Notes under the pieces: generated by a model | Told to the model about the DNA's origin: nothing | The model's database searches: none | What the model saw: the letters and a program-made list of their open reading frames with translations, nothing else | Part shown: piece by piece, positions 36,105-44,810 of the stretch | How the letters are laid out: the number at the start of each line of letters is the position of its first letter | Numbering within the stretch: the stretch's first letter is position 1 | Program-made: the position numbers and the translations under genes | Assembly: GCF_009909185.1 (NCBI RefSeq) | Contig: NZ_JAAAMV010000012.1 | Location: forward strand, 1 to 64,000 | Reading direction: 5' to 3' | Source of the DNA: Paenibacillus glycinis | Lineage (GTDB): Bacteria; Bacillota; Bacilli; Paenibacillales; Paenibacillaceae | DNA: 64,000 nucleotides

Positions 36105-36149
36105 GAAGCCTCGTCGCTTAGCAATCGGCTAAGGGACGAGGCTTCTTTG
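36105..36149 (+). terminator. terminator of the DUF5057 gene
   Basis: Perfect 11-bp stem GAAGCCTCGTC/GACGAGGCTTC, 8 bases after the stop, followed by TTTGT. Confidence 0.85.
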
Positions 36150-36242
36150 TGTCGTCGGCGCCGGATGGTCTGTGAAGCGACCATTGGCATTAAGCGATTC
36201 TGAAAATAAACCTGGCCGAGCAGACTGGCTCCTGATGATACG

Positions 36243-36284
36243 AAAAGCCCCGCCGGCCGGCTCGGTTGCCGGTCAGTCGGGGCT
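36243..36284 (-). terminator. terminator of the minor-pilin operon
   Basis: Minus-strand hairpin with outer arms AGCCCCG/CGGGGCT and an inner CCGGC/GCCGG stem, followed by TTTTC, 33 bases after the stop at 36317. Confidence 0.75.
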
Positions 36285-36316
36285 GCTTTGCGAGTTTTCG
36301 GGACAGCTTTCCTGCG

Positions 36317-38206
36317 CTACCCTTCGCCGTCCATGGATTTCAGTTTCTTCGGGCCGACGGTGACTTTGATCCGGTCGACGCGGGGAAGGCCGATCTTTTG
36401 ATTGATGAAGACGTCATCGTCGTAGTCGATGACGAACCGGGCTTGCTTCTCGGTCAGTCCGGCTTGATGATCGGCTGGATCGTCGAACACCAAATCGTTC
36501 TGGCCCTGGGCTTCGCTCGTATTGCCCAGCACGGCGTTGATCGTGATGCTCTTCTTGGCGAAGAAGCCGCCGTGAATCCAGAAGAGGGAGCCCACGCCAT
36601 ACAGCTCCGCCTGTTTGTCGGTATAGAAGAACGCGTTCAGCGTGTTCGCGCTGTCCGGCTTATATCCGCCGCCCAGCGGCTGGAAGGAATCCACCCGGTA
36701 CACGCTGATCGGTCCGTTCGCGATCAGCACGAGTCCCTTCCCTCCGATGTGCGCATCGACGATTTCGTTCTCCTGTTCGTCCAGGGAGAAGAGCGTCGCG
36801 TCCATGCTCAGGCTGCCGCCCAAAGCGACCTTCCCTTTGACCAGCATATTTGCCGTGACGGGAATATCGGTGCCGGCCGCGTCGTTCTGAACGGTCAGAT
36901 TCCCGTTCACGATCAGCCAGTCATTCGGCCCTTTCTCCGCGTAGAGCAGCTGCTTCAGCTCCTTGCCGACCTTCAAATCGCCATCCACGTAAATCGGCCC
37001 CGACATATGGCCCAGCTTCTCGTTTACCTCCGCCATGGCCGCGTCATACTGCGCCTTCCGCTGCTGGTAGACCGTCCGATCCGCATCGGACGCGAGCGGT
37101 CCCGGTTCCGGCGGCGCGAACGGAATCGTCACGTAACGGTCGCTTGCGAAGTCCGTATAGAAGACTCCCAGATCCTCCTTGATTTTGGTCATGAGCGCAT
37201 TCGCGGGATCCGGACTTTCCCGATAGGCCTTCGATAATTCGTCGCGAATCGACGTCGGCAAGTCCGAGTTCGGGTCGGGGTTCAGCGCTTCGACGGCTTT
37301 GTCTATGAAGGATTGCGCCACGTCGATGGAAATGAATTTCTTCGTTTCCGTCAACGTCACCTCCTCTTTCCGCAGCCCGTGGAATTGCTCGCAATTGTAG
37401 GTCTCGGTGAATACAGGCGTATAATTCGGATCGTTATCCTCTCGGTACAGGACGTCATCGTACTTCTGAACGAATAATTTTTCTCGGTCGCCGTCTTGGC
37501 CGATGCCGCTGCCGATCGTGCAGGGAAGCGGATTGTCCGCCAAGTCCGGCGAGAGATACAGAAACTGCGTAGCCGCCAACCCCGAATTGCCATGGTACGT
37601 GTAATCGGCCAGATTTCGCAGCTTCAGCTGCCCGCCGGAATAAATTCCCCCGTTCATGATGAGCGGCGCGCCGTTAATCGTCACTTCCCCCTCGGAGCCC
37701 ATGGCATACTTCAGGAAATCGGGATAGGTATTCAGCGTAATGGTTTGCGTCAGCTCTCGCCGCATGCCGTTGACCTCCGCGATCGCCGTGACCTTCAGCA
37801 TGTCGCTTGTCGGTGTCTGCGCGCTCCCGGTGCCGCCGCCCGGATCGCCGCAGTTCGGCGTGCCCACGATGCATATCCGTTCGATACGGTACCCCGGCGC
37901 CTTCGCCACGTCCAGGTCCGAGTCCCGGTTGCCGGTATCCTTGAAATCGCGGACGAACGCTTCCAGTTGCGTTCGCAGCTGATTCGGCTCGATCGCTTGG
38001 TTGTCGAAATCGGCCATGACCTGGGCGACCGCTTCGCTTAGCGCCTTGTCCGCCAAATGCACCGTCTGCACGTTATCCTCCGCCTTCTGCGAGCGCTGCG
38101 CGCCGCCGATCGAAGCGCCGAGCACGGCGACGCCGAGCATGGCGAACAACAGGATCATAAAGACGACCAACAGAAACGCCGAGCCTCGTTCTTCGCGCCA
38201 CTTCAT
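36317..38206 (-). CDS. PilX-like pilus assembly protein
   Basis: A 629-residue protein with one N-terminal membrane segment (GSAFLLVVFMILLFAMLGVA, residues 8-27) after a short basic leader, then a long exported domain. It lacks the G-FTLIE cleavage site of true pilins, which fits PilX_N-type proteins. The region around VTINGAPLIMNGGIYSGG and GPIYVDGDLKVGKELKQL is beta-rich and reminiscent of polymer-forming beta-helix proteins. It is the last of three genes after two minor pilins; 13 bases separate it from the previous one. The start at 38206 follows GGAAGG; the longer frame overlaps the upstream gene. Its length is much greater than most PilX proteins. Confidence 0.75.
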   Translation of the reverse strand: MKWREERGSAFLLVVFMILLFAMLGVAVLGASIGGAQRSQKAEDNVQTVHLADKALSEAVAQVMADFDNQAIEPNQLRTQLEAFVRDFKDTGNRDSDLDVAKAPGYRIERICIVGTPNCGDPGGGTGSAQTPTSDMLKVTAIAEVNGMRRELTQTITLNTYPDFLKYAMGSEGEVTINGAPLIMNGGIYSGGQLKLRNLADYTYHGNSGLAATQFLYLSPDLADNPLPCTIGSGIGQDGDREKLFVQKYDDVLYREDNDPNYTPVFTETYNCEQFHGLRKEEVTLTETKKFISIDVAQSFIDKAVEALNPDPNSDLPTSIRDELSKAYRESPDPANALMTKIKEDLGVFYTDFASDRYVTIPFAPPEPGPLASDADRTVYQQRKAQYDAAMAEVNEKLGHMSGPIYVDGDLKVGKELKQLLYAEKGPNDWLIVNGNLTVQNDAAGTDIPVTANMLVKGKVALGGSLSMDATLFSLDEQENEIVDAHIGGKGLVLIANGPISVYRVDSFQPLGGGYKPDSANTLNAFFYTDKQAELYGVGSLFWIHGGFFAKKSITINAVLGNTSEAQGQNDLVFDDPADHQAGLTEKQARFVIDYDDDVFINQKIGLPRVDRIKVTVGPKKLKSMDGEG

Positions 38207-38219
38207 TGCCTTCCGCCCC

Positions 38220-38873
38220 TTAGAACCCGAATTTGCTTTCCAAATCCATGTCATAGTCTTTGCCGCCGTAAGTCTGCCTGAGCTTCAGCCGGATCTCGAT
38301 CAGCCCGCTGCCGCAGCCTTGGGCGGTCGGGCTGCCGAAACAGTCGAGCTTGATGGAGGATACGCCGTCTCCGGCAGCCGGATCGGCGGTTTGATCCGCC
38401 CGGCACCGCTCGTCGAGCTCCGTTTCCGGCAGCACGATCGACGATTCCGTGGCGATTTCGGCTTGCAGCCGGTCGACGTCCGCCCGGTTTCCGATGAACA
38501 AGGCGTTTTTACAATCCGCGTTGGGCCGAAAAGCGATCATTTCCTCTTCGGGCGCCTCGTCGCCGATCTTCGGCATCACAAGCGCGATCGCATGGTCTTT
38601 GTCCGCGCTCGACTGCGCGATGCGCTCCGGACCCATGCGGTACAGCTCCGAAATGATGGACGACATGATCAGGTCTCCTTCGTCCCGCAGCTTATTCTCG
38701 ATGCCGACTTTATGATAGGCGTTCACGCCGAACGTAATCGAAGCATAGATGACGCCAAGCACGACGGACATCAGCGTCAATGACGCGATCAGCTCGATCA
38801 GCGTCAACCCGCGCTCCCCGCGGCGGGCATCCGGGTTATCCCGTCCATTGCCGAAGCTAGCGAATCGTTTCAT
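38220..38873 (-). CDS. minor pilin, PilW-like
   Basis: A 217-residue prepilin-type protein. The cleavage site is G22-L23 in RRGERGLTLIELIASLTL, with glutamate at mature position 5. The globular part has five cysteines after the helix. It overlaps the preceding minor pilin gene by 17 bases, so the two are translated together. Such minor pilins form the initiating tip complex of the pilus; this role is inferred from the family and the gene order. The assignment to PilW rather than to another minor pilin class is tentative. Confidence 0.82.
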   Translation of the reverse strand: MKRFASFGNGRDNPDARRGERGLTLIELIASLTLMSVVLGVIYASITFGVNAYHKVGIENKLRDEGDLIMSSIISELYRMGPERIAQSSADKDHAIALVMPKIGDEAPEEEMIAFRPNADCKNALFIGNRADVDRLQAEIATESSIVLPETELDERCRADQTADPAAGDGVSSIKLDCFGSPTAQGCGSGLIEIRLKLRQTYGGKDYDMDLESKFGF

Positions 38874-39474
38874 CCGTAATATAACCTTCCACCTCCATCC
38901 AATCGCGCTTGCGCGAAGGCTTCGCCGGCTGGCCGCCCTTATCCATCGGCGCCTCGGCGATCTCGACCTTGATCGGAATCAGGTAATCGCTCATCTGCGT
39001 CGTTTGCGGCGATTCTTCCCCAGCGGGCGGCGCGTTTTTGATCTTGCTGAGCGTGTCATAGAGCTTGTCCTGGTAACTGATCTTGACCCGGTAAAGGATG
39101 CCGTTGATCTCCGGATTGAGGACGGCGTAGAGCGTCTGCGGCTGTTTGACGAGCTTGACGTAGTTCGTGCAGGCGTTAGCCGAGCAGCCTTCCGATTCGA
39201 TCACCTCGCGCGTCTCGTCCGTCGGAAGCGTTCGTCCGACTTGATACAGGTCGTGCACCTCTTTGAACACCGACTGCTTCTGCATATAAAACAGCGTATT
39301 CCGCGCCAGATTCACCATCACCGTCTTGTTTTGGTTGCCCTTCGCGTTCGACATCGCATGCGTGAAGAAGGCTGTCATCGTCAGCCCCGCAATCGCGAGC
39401 ACGACCAGGGACGCCAGGATCTCAACCAAGGTAAATCCGCGTTCGTCCGCCGCCCGGTTAGCCCGTTCTCTCAT
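38857..39474 (-). CDS. minor pilin, PilV-like
   Basis: A 205-residue prepilin-type protein. The cleavage site is G13-F14 in AADERGFTLVEILASLVVLA with E5 of the mature form conserved. A likely disulphide pair lies in EGCSANACTNY. It is the first gene of the minor pilin operon. The start is uncertain between ATG 39474 and GTG 39486: GAAGGG is too close to the GTG and too far from the ATG. It is cut by the prepilin peptidase encoded at 26119. Confidence 0.82.
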   Translation of the reverse strand: MRERANRAADERGFTLVEILASLVVLAIAGLTMTAFFTHAMSNAKGNQNKTVMVNLARNTLFYMQKQSVFKEVHDLYQVGRTLPTDETREVIESEGCSANACTNYVKLVKQPQTLYAVLNPEINGILYRVKISYQDKLYDTLSKIKNAPPAGEESPQTTQMSDYLIPIKVEIAEAPMDKGGQPAKPSRKRDWMEVEGYITDETIR

Positions 39475-39585
39475 GGCCCCCGCCACCGTCCCTTCTGCTT
39501 GGAAACCTTTACCTCGACTTTTAATAGTTCATTCGACATAGATGCGACAAATTCCTGCTAGTCTTAAAGCCCTATAAGACCTTCA

Positions 39586-39632
39586 CAAAAAAATAACCAG
39601 CCCGACACGATGCGTGTCCGGACTGGCTATTT
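39586..39632 (-). terminator. terminator of the SLH gene
   Basis: Long hairpin with arms close to AATAGCCAG-CCGGACAC and its complement, loop of 5, followed on the minus strand by a run of T. T residues also follow on the plus strand. Confidence 0.85.
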
Positions 39633-39650
39633 TCTCTTCGCGGCTTCGGG

Positions 39651-40631
39651 TTAAATCAGCTCCGATCGCCCGAGCAGCCGCTCGACCATCGAAGCGACTT
39701 CGGCGCGCGTCACGAACTCCTTCGGCGCGAGCCTGCCGTCGCTGCGGCCGTGCACGAGCTCGGCGCCTATGCTTGTCAGCACGCCTTCCCGCGCCCAACC
39801 CGCGATCCGATCCGCATCGGCGTATGCGGACAACCGCGCGTCTTGCAAAGCATCGCCGTTCTGCGTCTGCAGGCCGGTAATCTCCATCGCACGCGCGAGC
39901 ATGCTCATCGCTTGCTCTCTCGTGATCCGATCGTTCGGGCGGAACGTTCCGTCCGCGTACCCGCTGATCATCTTATCGCGATACGCCGCGTTAACCGCCT
40001 CGTAGTACCAATCGGTTTTCCCCACATCCGCGAATGCCGACGACCCGCTCTCCGGATTAAGGCCGAGGGCCCGCACCAACGTTGCCGCGAACTCCGCGCG
40101 CGTAATCGCTTGGTCGGGGTTGAACAACCCGTTCGCGTCGCCCAGGACGATCATCCGCGAGCCCATGTCGTTCACGGCATCCTTCGCCCAGCGGATACAT
40201 AGACGGTTCCGTCCGCATTCAGAATGGCAAACTGATATATGCTGTTCGAGTTCGAGTCGCAGCTGCCGCCGCTTTTTCCCTTCCCACGTAATCAACGATC
40301 GGCCGTTCGCCAATCCATAAGCATGCAGAAGATCGAAGTGCGACTCGCGTCCATTCATAACAGAAGACAGATTCACGTTCTGGAGAAGCGAACCGGTAGC
40401 GGAATAAATCCGGTACGAGTATACGCTGCCCTCCTTGTTGATTACGCCCGTCTTGCCCCCGGCGAGACCGGCGATTGCATACGTGCAATAATTGGTCGTG
40501 TCCGAGTTGACCGTGAACTTCGTCGCGCTGCCCGTATCGACAGCGGCTCCGAAGGCCGCGTTCGGCAGGGCGAACGCAATGCCGGCCATTACGACCAGCC
40601 ACAACGTCAGCATCCAACGCTTTCGGAGCAT
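39651..40631 (-). CDS. S-layer homology domain protein, probably decayed
   Basis: A 326-residue frame with a signal peptide (about 1-29) and three SLH domains at the C-terminus (about 150-326; repeated TRAEFA, TREQAM, TRAEVA motifs) that bind the pyruvylated wall polymer. The N-terminal part is short and beta-rich. Two signs of decay are seen. Between about 40195 and 40290 another frame gives a far better continuation (KSGGSCDSNSNSIYQFAI then LNADGTVYVSA), so two compensating shifts flank it. Also, the good ribosome site AAAGGTGG serves an ATG at 40660 that is out of frame with the present start, which has none. The gene may be a shortened relic of a larger wall protein. Confidence 0.65.
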   Translation of the reverse strand: MLRKRWMLTLWLVVMAGIAFALPNAAFGAAVDTGSATKFTVNSDTTNYCTYAIAGLAGGKTGVINKEGSVYSYRIYSATGSLLQNVNLSSVMNGRESHFDLLHAYGLANGRSLITWEGKKRRQLRLELEQHISVCHSECGRNRLCIRWAKDAVNDMGSRMIVLGDANGLFNPDQAITRAEFAATLVRALGLNPESGSSAFADVGKTDWYYEAVNAAYRDKMISGYADGTFRPNDRITREQAMSMLARAMEITGLQTQNGDALQDARLSAYADADRIAGWAREGVLTSIGAELVHGRSDGRLAPKEFVTRAEVASMVERLLGRSELI

Positions 40632-40705
40632 TGTCGAACGTTTTTTAGCCGAGCTCTCATTATGAAGCCACCTTTGTTTGTTTATTTCTTATCTTTTTTG
40701 CTAAA

Positions 40706-40734
40706 ATTATACAATTTTTCGATTCTCCTCTTAA
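40706..40734 (-). promoter_or_regulatory. candidate sigma-A promoter of the SLH gene
   Basis: On the minus strand TTAAGA (-35), 17 bases, TATAAT (-10), about 75 bases before the present start codon. Confidence 0.5.
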
Positions 40735-40917
40735 TTTCGACAGAATAATTTTAACAATTCACCGGATTGACGCGTTAATATATGGTTGTTCAATCACGCG
40801 GCACCGCAAAAAGCCCCAAAACGGGACACGCCGCTTCCTCCCGGAAACCGCGCAACCGCTCTGGAGCTCGGAGTTCGGAGCTCGATACGTTCTGCCTGAC
40901 TTGCCTATGAACAGCCG

Positions 40918-41913
40918 TCAGTTCATCGCCTTGATCGTCTTCGCCTGCGGCTTGACGAGTTCGCCGCCGCGATCGGCCGAAAGCTGCTCCGCTTCGATGA
41001 TCGCCATCGTGCCGAGCGTCTCCTCCGGCGGGCACGCCGAGAGGGCTTCGCCTGATGCCACCACGTCCAGAAAATACCGGATCTCGCGGTAATACCCCGT
41101 ATCGGGCGACAGCTCGGCTATGAAGCCCGGCTCGTTCGCCGGATGAACGGAGACCGCGTTATCCGCGAAGAGGATGCTTGCGCCTTCCAGATTGACCCGG
41201 TACGTCATGGCGAATTGGATATCCCCCTGCAGCGTCCAGTCCGCCTGCGCGTTCAGCACCATGCCTTCCGGATAGTGGTAGTTCGTCGAGACCACGTCAT
41301 AGCCGCCTTGCGGCGCGACGACCCGCGCGGAGGTGGACACGCTCGCCGGCATGCCGAACAGCCAGTGGATGATGTCCGTGTCGTGAACGTGCATGTCCAG
41401 CAGGCAGCCTCCGCTATTCGCGCCGTTCAGGTACCAGGGCAGCGGAAAGCCCGAGCCCCGGTAGAAATAGCCTGCCCTTACGCTGCCGTAGCGACCGTCC
41501 TCGACGACCGCTTTCAAATATTCATAGGCCGGCCAGAAACGCAGACACTGCCCGATCATCAGTTTCTTGCCCGCGGCGTTTGCCGACTCTACCATTTGCA
41601 GCGCCTGCTCGGACGTACGGGCCATCGGCTTCTCGCAGAGGACGTGGTAGCCTTTCTCCAGCAGGGCGGAAGCCAGCTCCGCATGGAAAGGCGTCGGCAC
41701 CGTAATGTCGACGATATCCAGTTCCTCGCCGTCCAGCATGTCGTCCACCGCATCGTACAGCCGGTAGGCGGAGAGCGTGTCGTCCTTCAGCTCCGCCATC
41801 TTGAGATCGCAGACGGCCGCGAGCTCGACGGGGTAGCCCTCCGCCATCAAGCGCTTATAGATGGCCAGATGCGTCCGGCCCATCGCGCCGATGCCGATCA
41901 AGCCGACTTTCAA
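40918..41913 (-). CDS. Gfo/Idh/MocA family oxidoreductase
   Basis: A 331-residue NAD(P)-dependent sugar or inositol dehydrogenase-like enzyme. The Rossmann motif is VGLIGIGAMGRTH, the catalytic lysine is in CEKPMART, and the C-terminal substrate domain has MHVHDTDIIHWLFG. The start is taken as TTG at 41913, which gives the usual N-terminus MKVGLIGIG and has GAGGT 7 bases upstream; ATG at 41934 is possible. It is divergent from an AraC regulator at 42147 that probably controls it. Substrate unknown. Confidence 0.88.
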   Translation of the reverse strand: MKVGLIGIGAMGRTHLAIYKRLMAEGYPVELAAVCDLKMAELKDDTLSAYRLYDAVDDMLDGEELDIVDITVPTPFHAELASALLEKGYHVLCEKPMARTSEQALQMVESANAAGKKLMIGQCLRFWPAYEYLKAVVEDGRYGSVRAGYFYRGSGFPLPWYLNGANSGGCLLDMHVHDTDIIHWLFGMPASVSTSARVVAPQGGYDVVSTNYHYPEGMVLNAQADWTLQGDIQFAMTYRVNLEGASILFADNAVSVHPANEPGFIAELSPDTGYYREIRYFLDVVASGEALSACPPEETLGTMAIIEAEQLSADRGGELVKPQAKTIKAMN

Positions 41914-42146
41914 CGTCAGGACCTCATCTTTCATCCCGTTAATCCCGTGCCGCCCACTCTCGTTCACTTTCGTCACTGGTATCCTTTTCCCCTCTCGGCT
42001 CGATGTCGCATCTTGCATCATTCCGTGTTGTTTATGTTCATTATATTCGCCGAGAGGTATAATGAATTTAGACGATGGAGGGATTAGTTGGACGATTCCG
42101 GTCTATTTCTATCGTATCCTTCTCAAGATTGGGAGCGGCGGCAGCG

Positions 42147-43046
42147 ATGAAGCAGGACACGACATATCCGTTACGACGAACGGCTCCTTTTCGCGCGTGG
42201 AGCCCAAGCATTCACTACGCCAAATACCAGGTGCTGGCACCGCATGTCCTGCAGTGGCGGCGCTTGTACGATTTCGAGCTGCTGTTCGTCTTCGAGGGCG
42301 AGGCGGCGACGACGATGAACGGCCAGCGCCACGCGATTGCCGCCGGTCAGCTGGTTTTCCTGCCCGCGGGCGTCCTGCACCGGAACGAAGTCGTGGCGCC
42401 GAACACCCGGTTTCTGGGCATTCATTTCGATTTCTTCAACGAGCTTGCCGTGTACGGCGAGGAGGATCTAGTCGTGAACGAAGACGCCGTGGAGCCGGCA
42501 AAATTTTGCGAGGAAGCGCTGGCGGAGCCTTTCTCGCCCTTATCGTCCTTCGCGGTCATGACTCCGCCGCCGTCCTGCGTGGCGCTGATGGAACAGCTCG
42601 TGCAGGAGTTCGCGGTCCGTCCGCTCGGGTATGAGCTCGCCTGCAAGGCGCTCATGCTAGGCGTGCTGTCGCAGCTGCTTCGCCTGCAGTTCGCCAAGCC
42701 CGGACCCGGAGCTACGGTTCACGGCGCCCGCATTCAGGCGCTCATGGCCGAGATCGAGCGGCGGCCGGCGGAGCGCTGGAGCAACCCGCTGCTCGCCGAG
42801 CGGCTCGCGATGAACGAGGACCATATGGCCAAGCTGTTCAAGGCCGTCGCCGGCGTCGCCCCGGGCGAGTTCGTCCGCGCCGTCCGCCACCGCGAGGCGC
42901 GCCGGCTGCTGCGCGAAACCGACCTGACGGCCGAGCAGATCGGCGAGCGCGTCGGTTACGCGGACCTGCACTATTTCAGCCGGATCTTCCGCAAGCTCGA
43001 GGGCGTGTCGCCGCGAGCCTATCGGAAGCTATCGCGGGTCTTGTAG
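42147..43046 (+). CDS. AraC family transcriptional regulator with cupin sensor
   Basis: A 299-residue regulator. The N-terminal cupin domain (about 15-150; FELLFVFEGEAATTMNG, LVFLPAGVLHRNEV) would bind a sugar. The C-terminal 100 residues are the AraC double HTH (LAERLAMNEDHMAKLFKAVA and IGERVGYADLHYFSRIF). The start at 42147 is preceded by GGGAG; the longer frame adds an unlikely leader over the promoter region. It is divergent from the Gfo/Idh/MocA gene, its likely target. Confidence 0.9.
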   Translation: MKQDTTYPLRRTAPFRAWSPSIHYAKYQVLAPHVLQWRRLYDFELLFVFEGEAATTMNGQRHAIAAGQLVFLPAGVLHRNEVVAPNTRFLGIHFDFFNELAVYGEEDLVVNEDAVEPAKFCEEALAEPFSPLSSFAVMTPPPSCVALMEQLVQEFAVRPLGYELACKALMLGVLSQLLRLQFAKPGPGATVHGARIQALMAEIERRPAERWSNPLLAERLAMNEDHMAKLFKAVAGVAPGEFVRAVRHREARRLLRETDLTAEQIGERVGYADLHYFSRIFRKLEGVSPRAYRKLSRVL

Positions 43047-43066
43047 CTCCGCCATGAACACGGAAA

Positions 43067-43090
43067 AACCCGGCTTGCGCAAGCCGGGTT
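43067..43090 (+). terminator. bidirectional terminator
   Basis: Perfect 10-bp stem AACCCGGCTT/AAGCCGGGTT with a 4-base loop between two convergent genes; TT follows on both strands. Confidence 0.8.
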
Positions 43091-43109
43091 CATTCGCGTA
43101 ACCGCTGGA

Positions 43110-43589
43110 TCAGGTCATATACATCAGCATGCCATTCCCTGCTCCATGGGCATGCGTATAAAAGTCCACGACGTCCCAGAAGTAATCGAACACATACTGC
43201 CGCGTATCCGGATTGTCCCAATCCAATGCCGGATAAATCTCTTCTTTGGCCATTTGTTCGGGATCATACCGATCCGTCAGCAGGTTTCCGTTGAAACGAG
43301 CAAGTTCTCTCGAGATCGCGCCGACTTGGTCGTCCGTTATATAACGGAGCGGGCCGTTGTAATAGTCTTCGACGAGCGATTCGCCGCCGAGCAGCGCATG
43401 CACAAGAGGTTCGTCGCGGCTTCCGCTTCCGTTTAACAGAAAATGAATCGCGTGCCACGACTTGTCGAGATACAAGGACGCATGCGACTCGTTCTCGACG
43501 TTGGCATACTCCTCGGCGAGGTGCGGATTGTCCATAAACGCATCCAAGTCTTCCGGATTAACCTGCATCAAATGAAGGACCATGCTCAT
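43110..43589 (-). CDS. DUF1877 (YfbM) family protein
   Basis: A 159-residue soluble protein matching the YfbM/DUF1877 family: SLYLDKSWHAIHFLLNG, GGESLVEDYYNGPLRYI and the C-terminal YVFDYFWDVVDFYTHA are typical. The biochemical role of the family is not known to me. It lies 33 bases after the ydjG-like gene on the same strand and may be co-transcribed with it. The start could be ATG 43589 or 43583. Confidence 0.85.
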   Translation of the reverse strand: MSMVLHLMQVNPEDLDAFMDNPHLAEEYANVENESHASLYLDKSWHAIHFLLNGSGSRDEPLVHALLGGESLVEDYYNGPLRYITDDQVGAISRELARFNGNLLTDRYDPEQMAKEEIYPALDWDNPDTRQYVFDYFWDVVDFYTHAHGAGNGMLMYMT

Positions 43590-43622
43590 CTTCGGTCGTC
43601 CGCCCTTTCTCCCCTTACGGCG

Positions 43623-44798
43623 TTATAGCCCGGAGCCGATCGTCGCCCCGTAAGCCTCCGACGCGGGAGTCGTATCCGGCGTATTCTGTACGACCGCGAA
43701 GACGATCGCCCCGACAACCAGCACCCAGAACAGGACGAACAGCGTGATCTTCCAGGCGCTCTTCGGCACGCGGCCCGTGACGCTGCCGGTCTCCCCGTTC
43801 ACCATGTAGCGGTAGGACTTTTCCTTGTACCGGTAATTCGCGTTCCAGATCGGCAGCAGAATATGCTTGTAGGACCGGTCGTAATAGCGCGTATCGATGG
43901 ATAGGTTGCGAAGCTCGTCGCCGCCGATCTTGCGCCGGATCTCGCCGTTCAACGTATCGTCCACGCGCGAGCGCGCGGCGTCCCAGCCCTGCTTGAGCGG
44001 AACCGAATACCGTTCCGCGATAAAGCCGCTCAAATACTCGGGCTTGTACGCGGCCAGCTGCTCCAGTTTGAAATCGTTCATCTTCTGCAGGAGCGCGCTG
44101 TCGTACTGCCCGGAAGCCGGAATCAGAACATCGTTGAAAAACCGATCGTGACGGCCGTCGGTCCAGTGCCACACGGTGTAGCGGACCCGCTCCGTGTACG
44201 TCTCGGTCTTGCCGTTCACGGTGCGCGTGCGCGTCTCGTTCCGGTAATGGTACACGCCGACCTCCGCCCTGTACGCGGAAGCCGTGTTCGTGTCGAACGT
44301 CCAGAACGGCACGTAGACGCCGTTCAGGTTGGAGTTGACCGACTGCGCCTTGAACGCGTTCGGAACGAACCACCGCTTCCGGCGCCAGGCGTTGAACGCC
44401 TGATTGGCCTGCTCCTTCGAGATCCGGAACGGAATGACCGACTCCGGCCGGATGCTGCCCGGATTGCCCTGCGGCAGCACCTTCGCCGATCCGCAAAACG
44501 CGCAGACGAGCGCGGTTTGGCCGACCGGCAGCAGCATCTCGCCGCCGCAGCTGCCGCATTTGACGACCTGCTGCTCCGTGCCCCAGTCCAGTAACGCGGC
44601 GTCCGTCTCGTCCGAGAAATCAAGCACGTATTCATGAACGGCTTCGCCTTGACCTGCCGCGATCTGCTGCTCGTTGCCGCAATAACGGCATTTCAGCGTC
44701 TGGCTGACCGTATCGAACTGCATCTCGCCGCCGCAGCCCGCGCACGGGAAGGTCGCCGCCGATTGTTCTTGCCCCGCAAGGGATTCATTGGCCGCCAT
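43623..44798 (-). CDS. ydjG: YdjG-like zinc-ribbon membrane protein
   Basis: A 391-residue protein with two TFIIB-like zinc ribbons at the N-terminus (C19/C22 with C37/C40, and a second CGSC...CAFC set at about 80-105), a long central domain (FVPNAFKAQSVNSNLNGVYV, WTDGRHDRFF) and one C-terminal membrane span (LFVLFWVLVVGAIVFAVV). This matches YdjG of Bacillus, which works with the SPFH protein YdjI in the PspA membrane-stress operon. Here it follows a ydjI-like gene by 12 bases. Probable role: a membrane-bound partner that recruits or anchors YdjI. No pspA or ydjH is in view. Confidence 0.8.
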   Translation of the reverse strand: MAANESLAGQEQSAATFPCAGCGGEMQFDTVSQTLKCRYCGNEQQIAAGQGEAVHEYVLDFSDETDAALLDWGTEQQVVKCGSCGGEMLLPVGQTALVCAFCGSAKVLPQGNPGSIRPESVIPFRISKEQANQAFNAWRRKRWFVPNAFKAQSVNSNLNGVYVPFWTFDTNTASAYRAEVGVYHYRNETRTRTVNGKTETYTERVRYTVWHWTDGRHDRFFNDVLIPASGQYDSALLQKMNDFKLEQLAAYKPEYLSGFIAERYSVPLKQGWDAARSRVDDTLNGEIRRKIGGDELRNLSIDTRYYDRSYKHILLPIWNANYRYKEKSYRYMVNGETGSVTGRVPKSAWKITLFVLFWVLVVGAIVFAVVQNTPDTTPASEAYGATIGSGL

Positions 44799-44810
44799 CT
44801 GGATTCCCCT

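Noticed and set aside
40805-40826. Terminator for the Gfo/Idh/MocA gene
   Set aside because: Only a 3-4-bp stem (CCC/GGG) precedes the T run on the minus strand; too weak to list.
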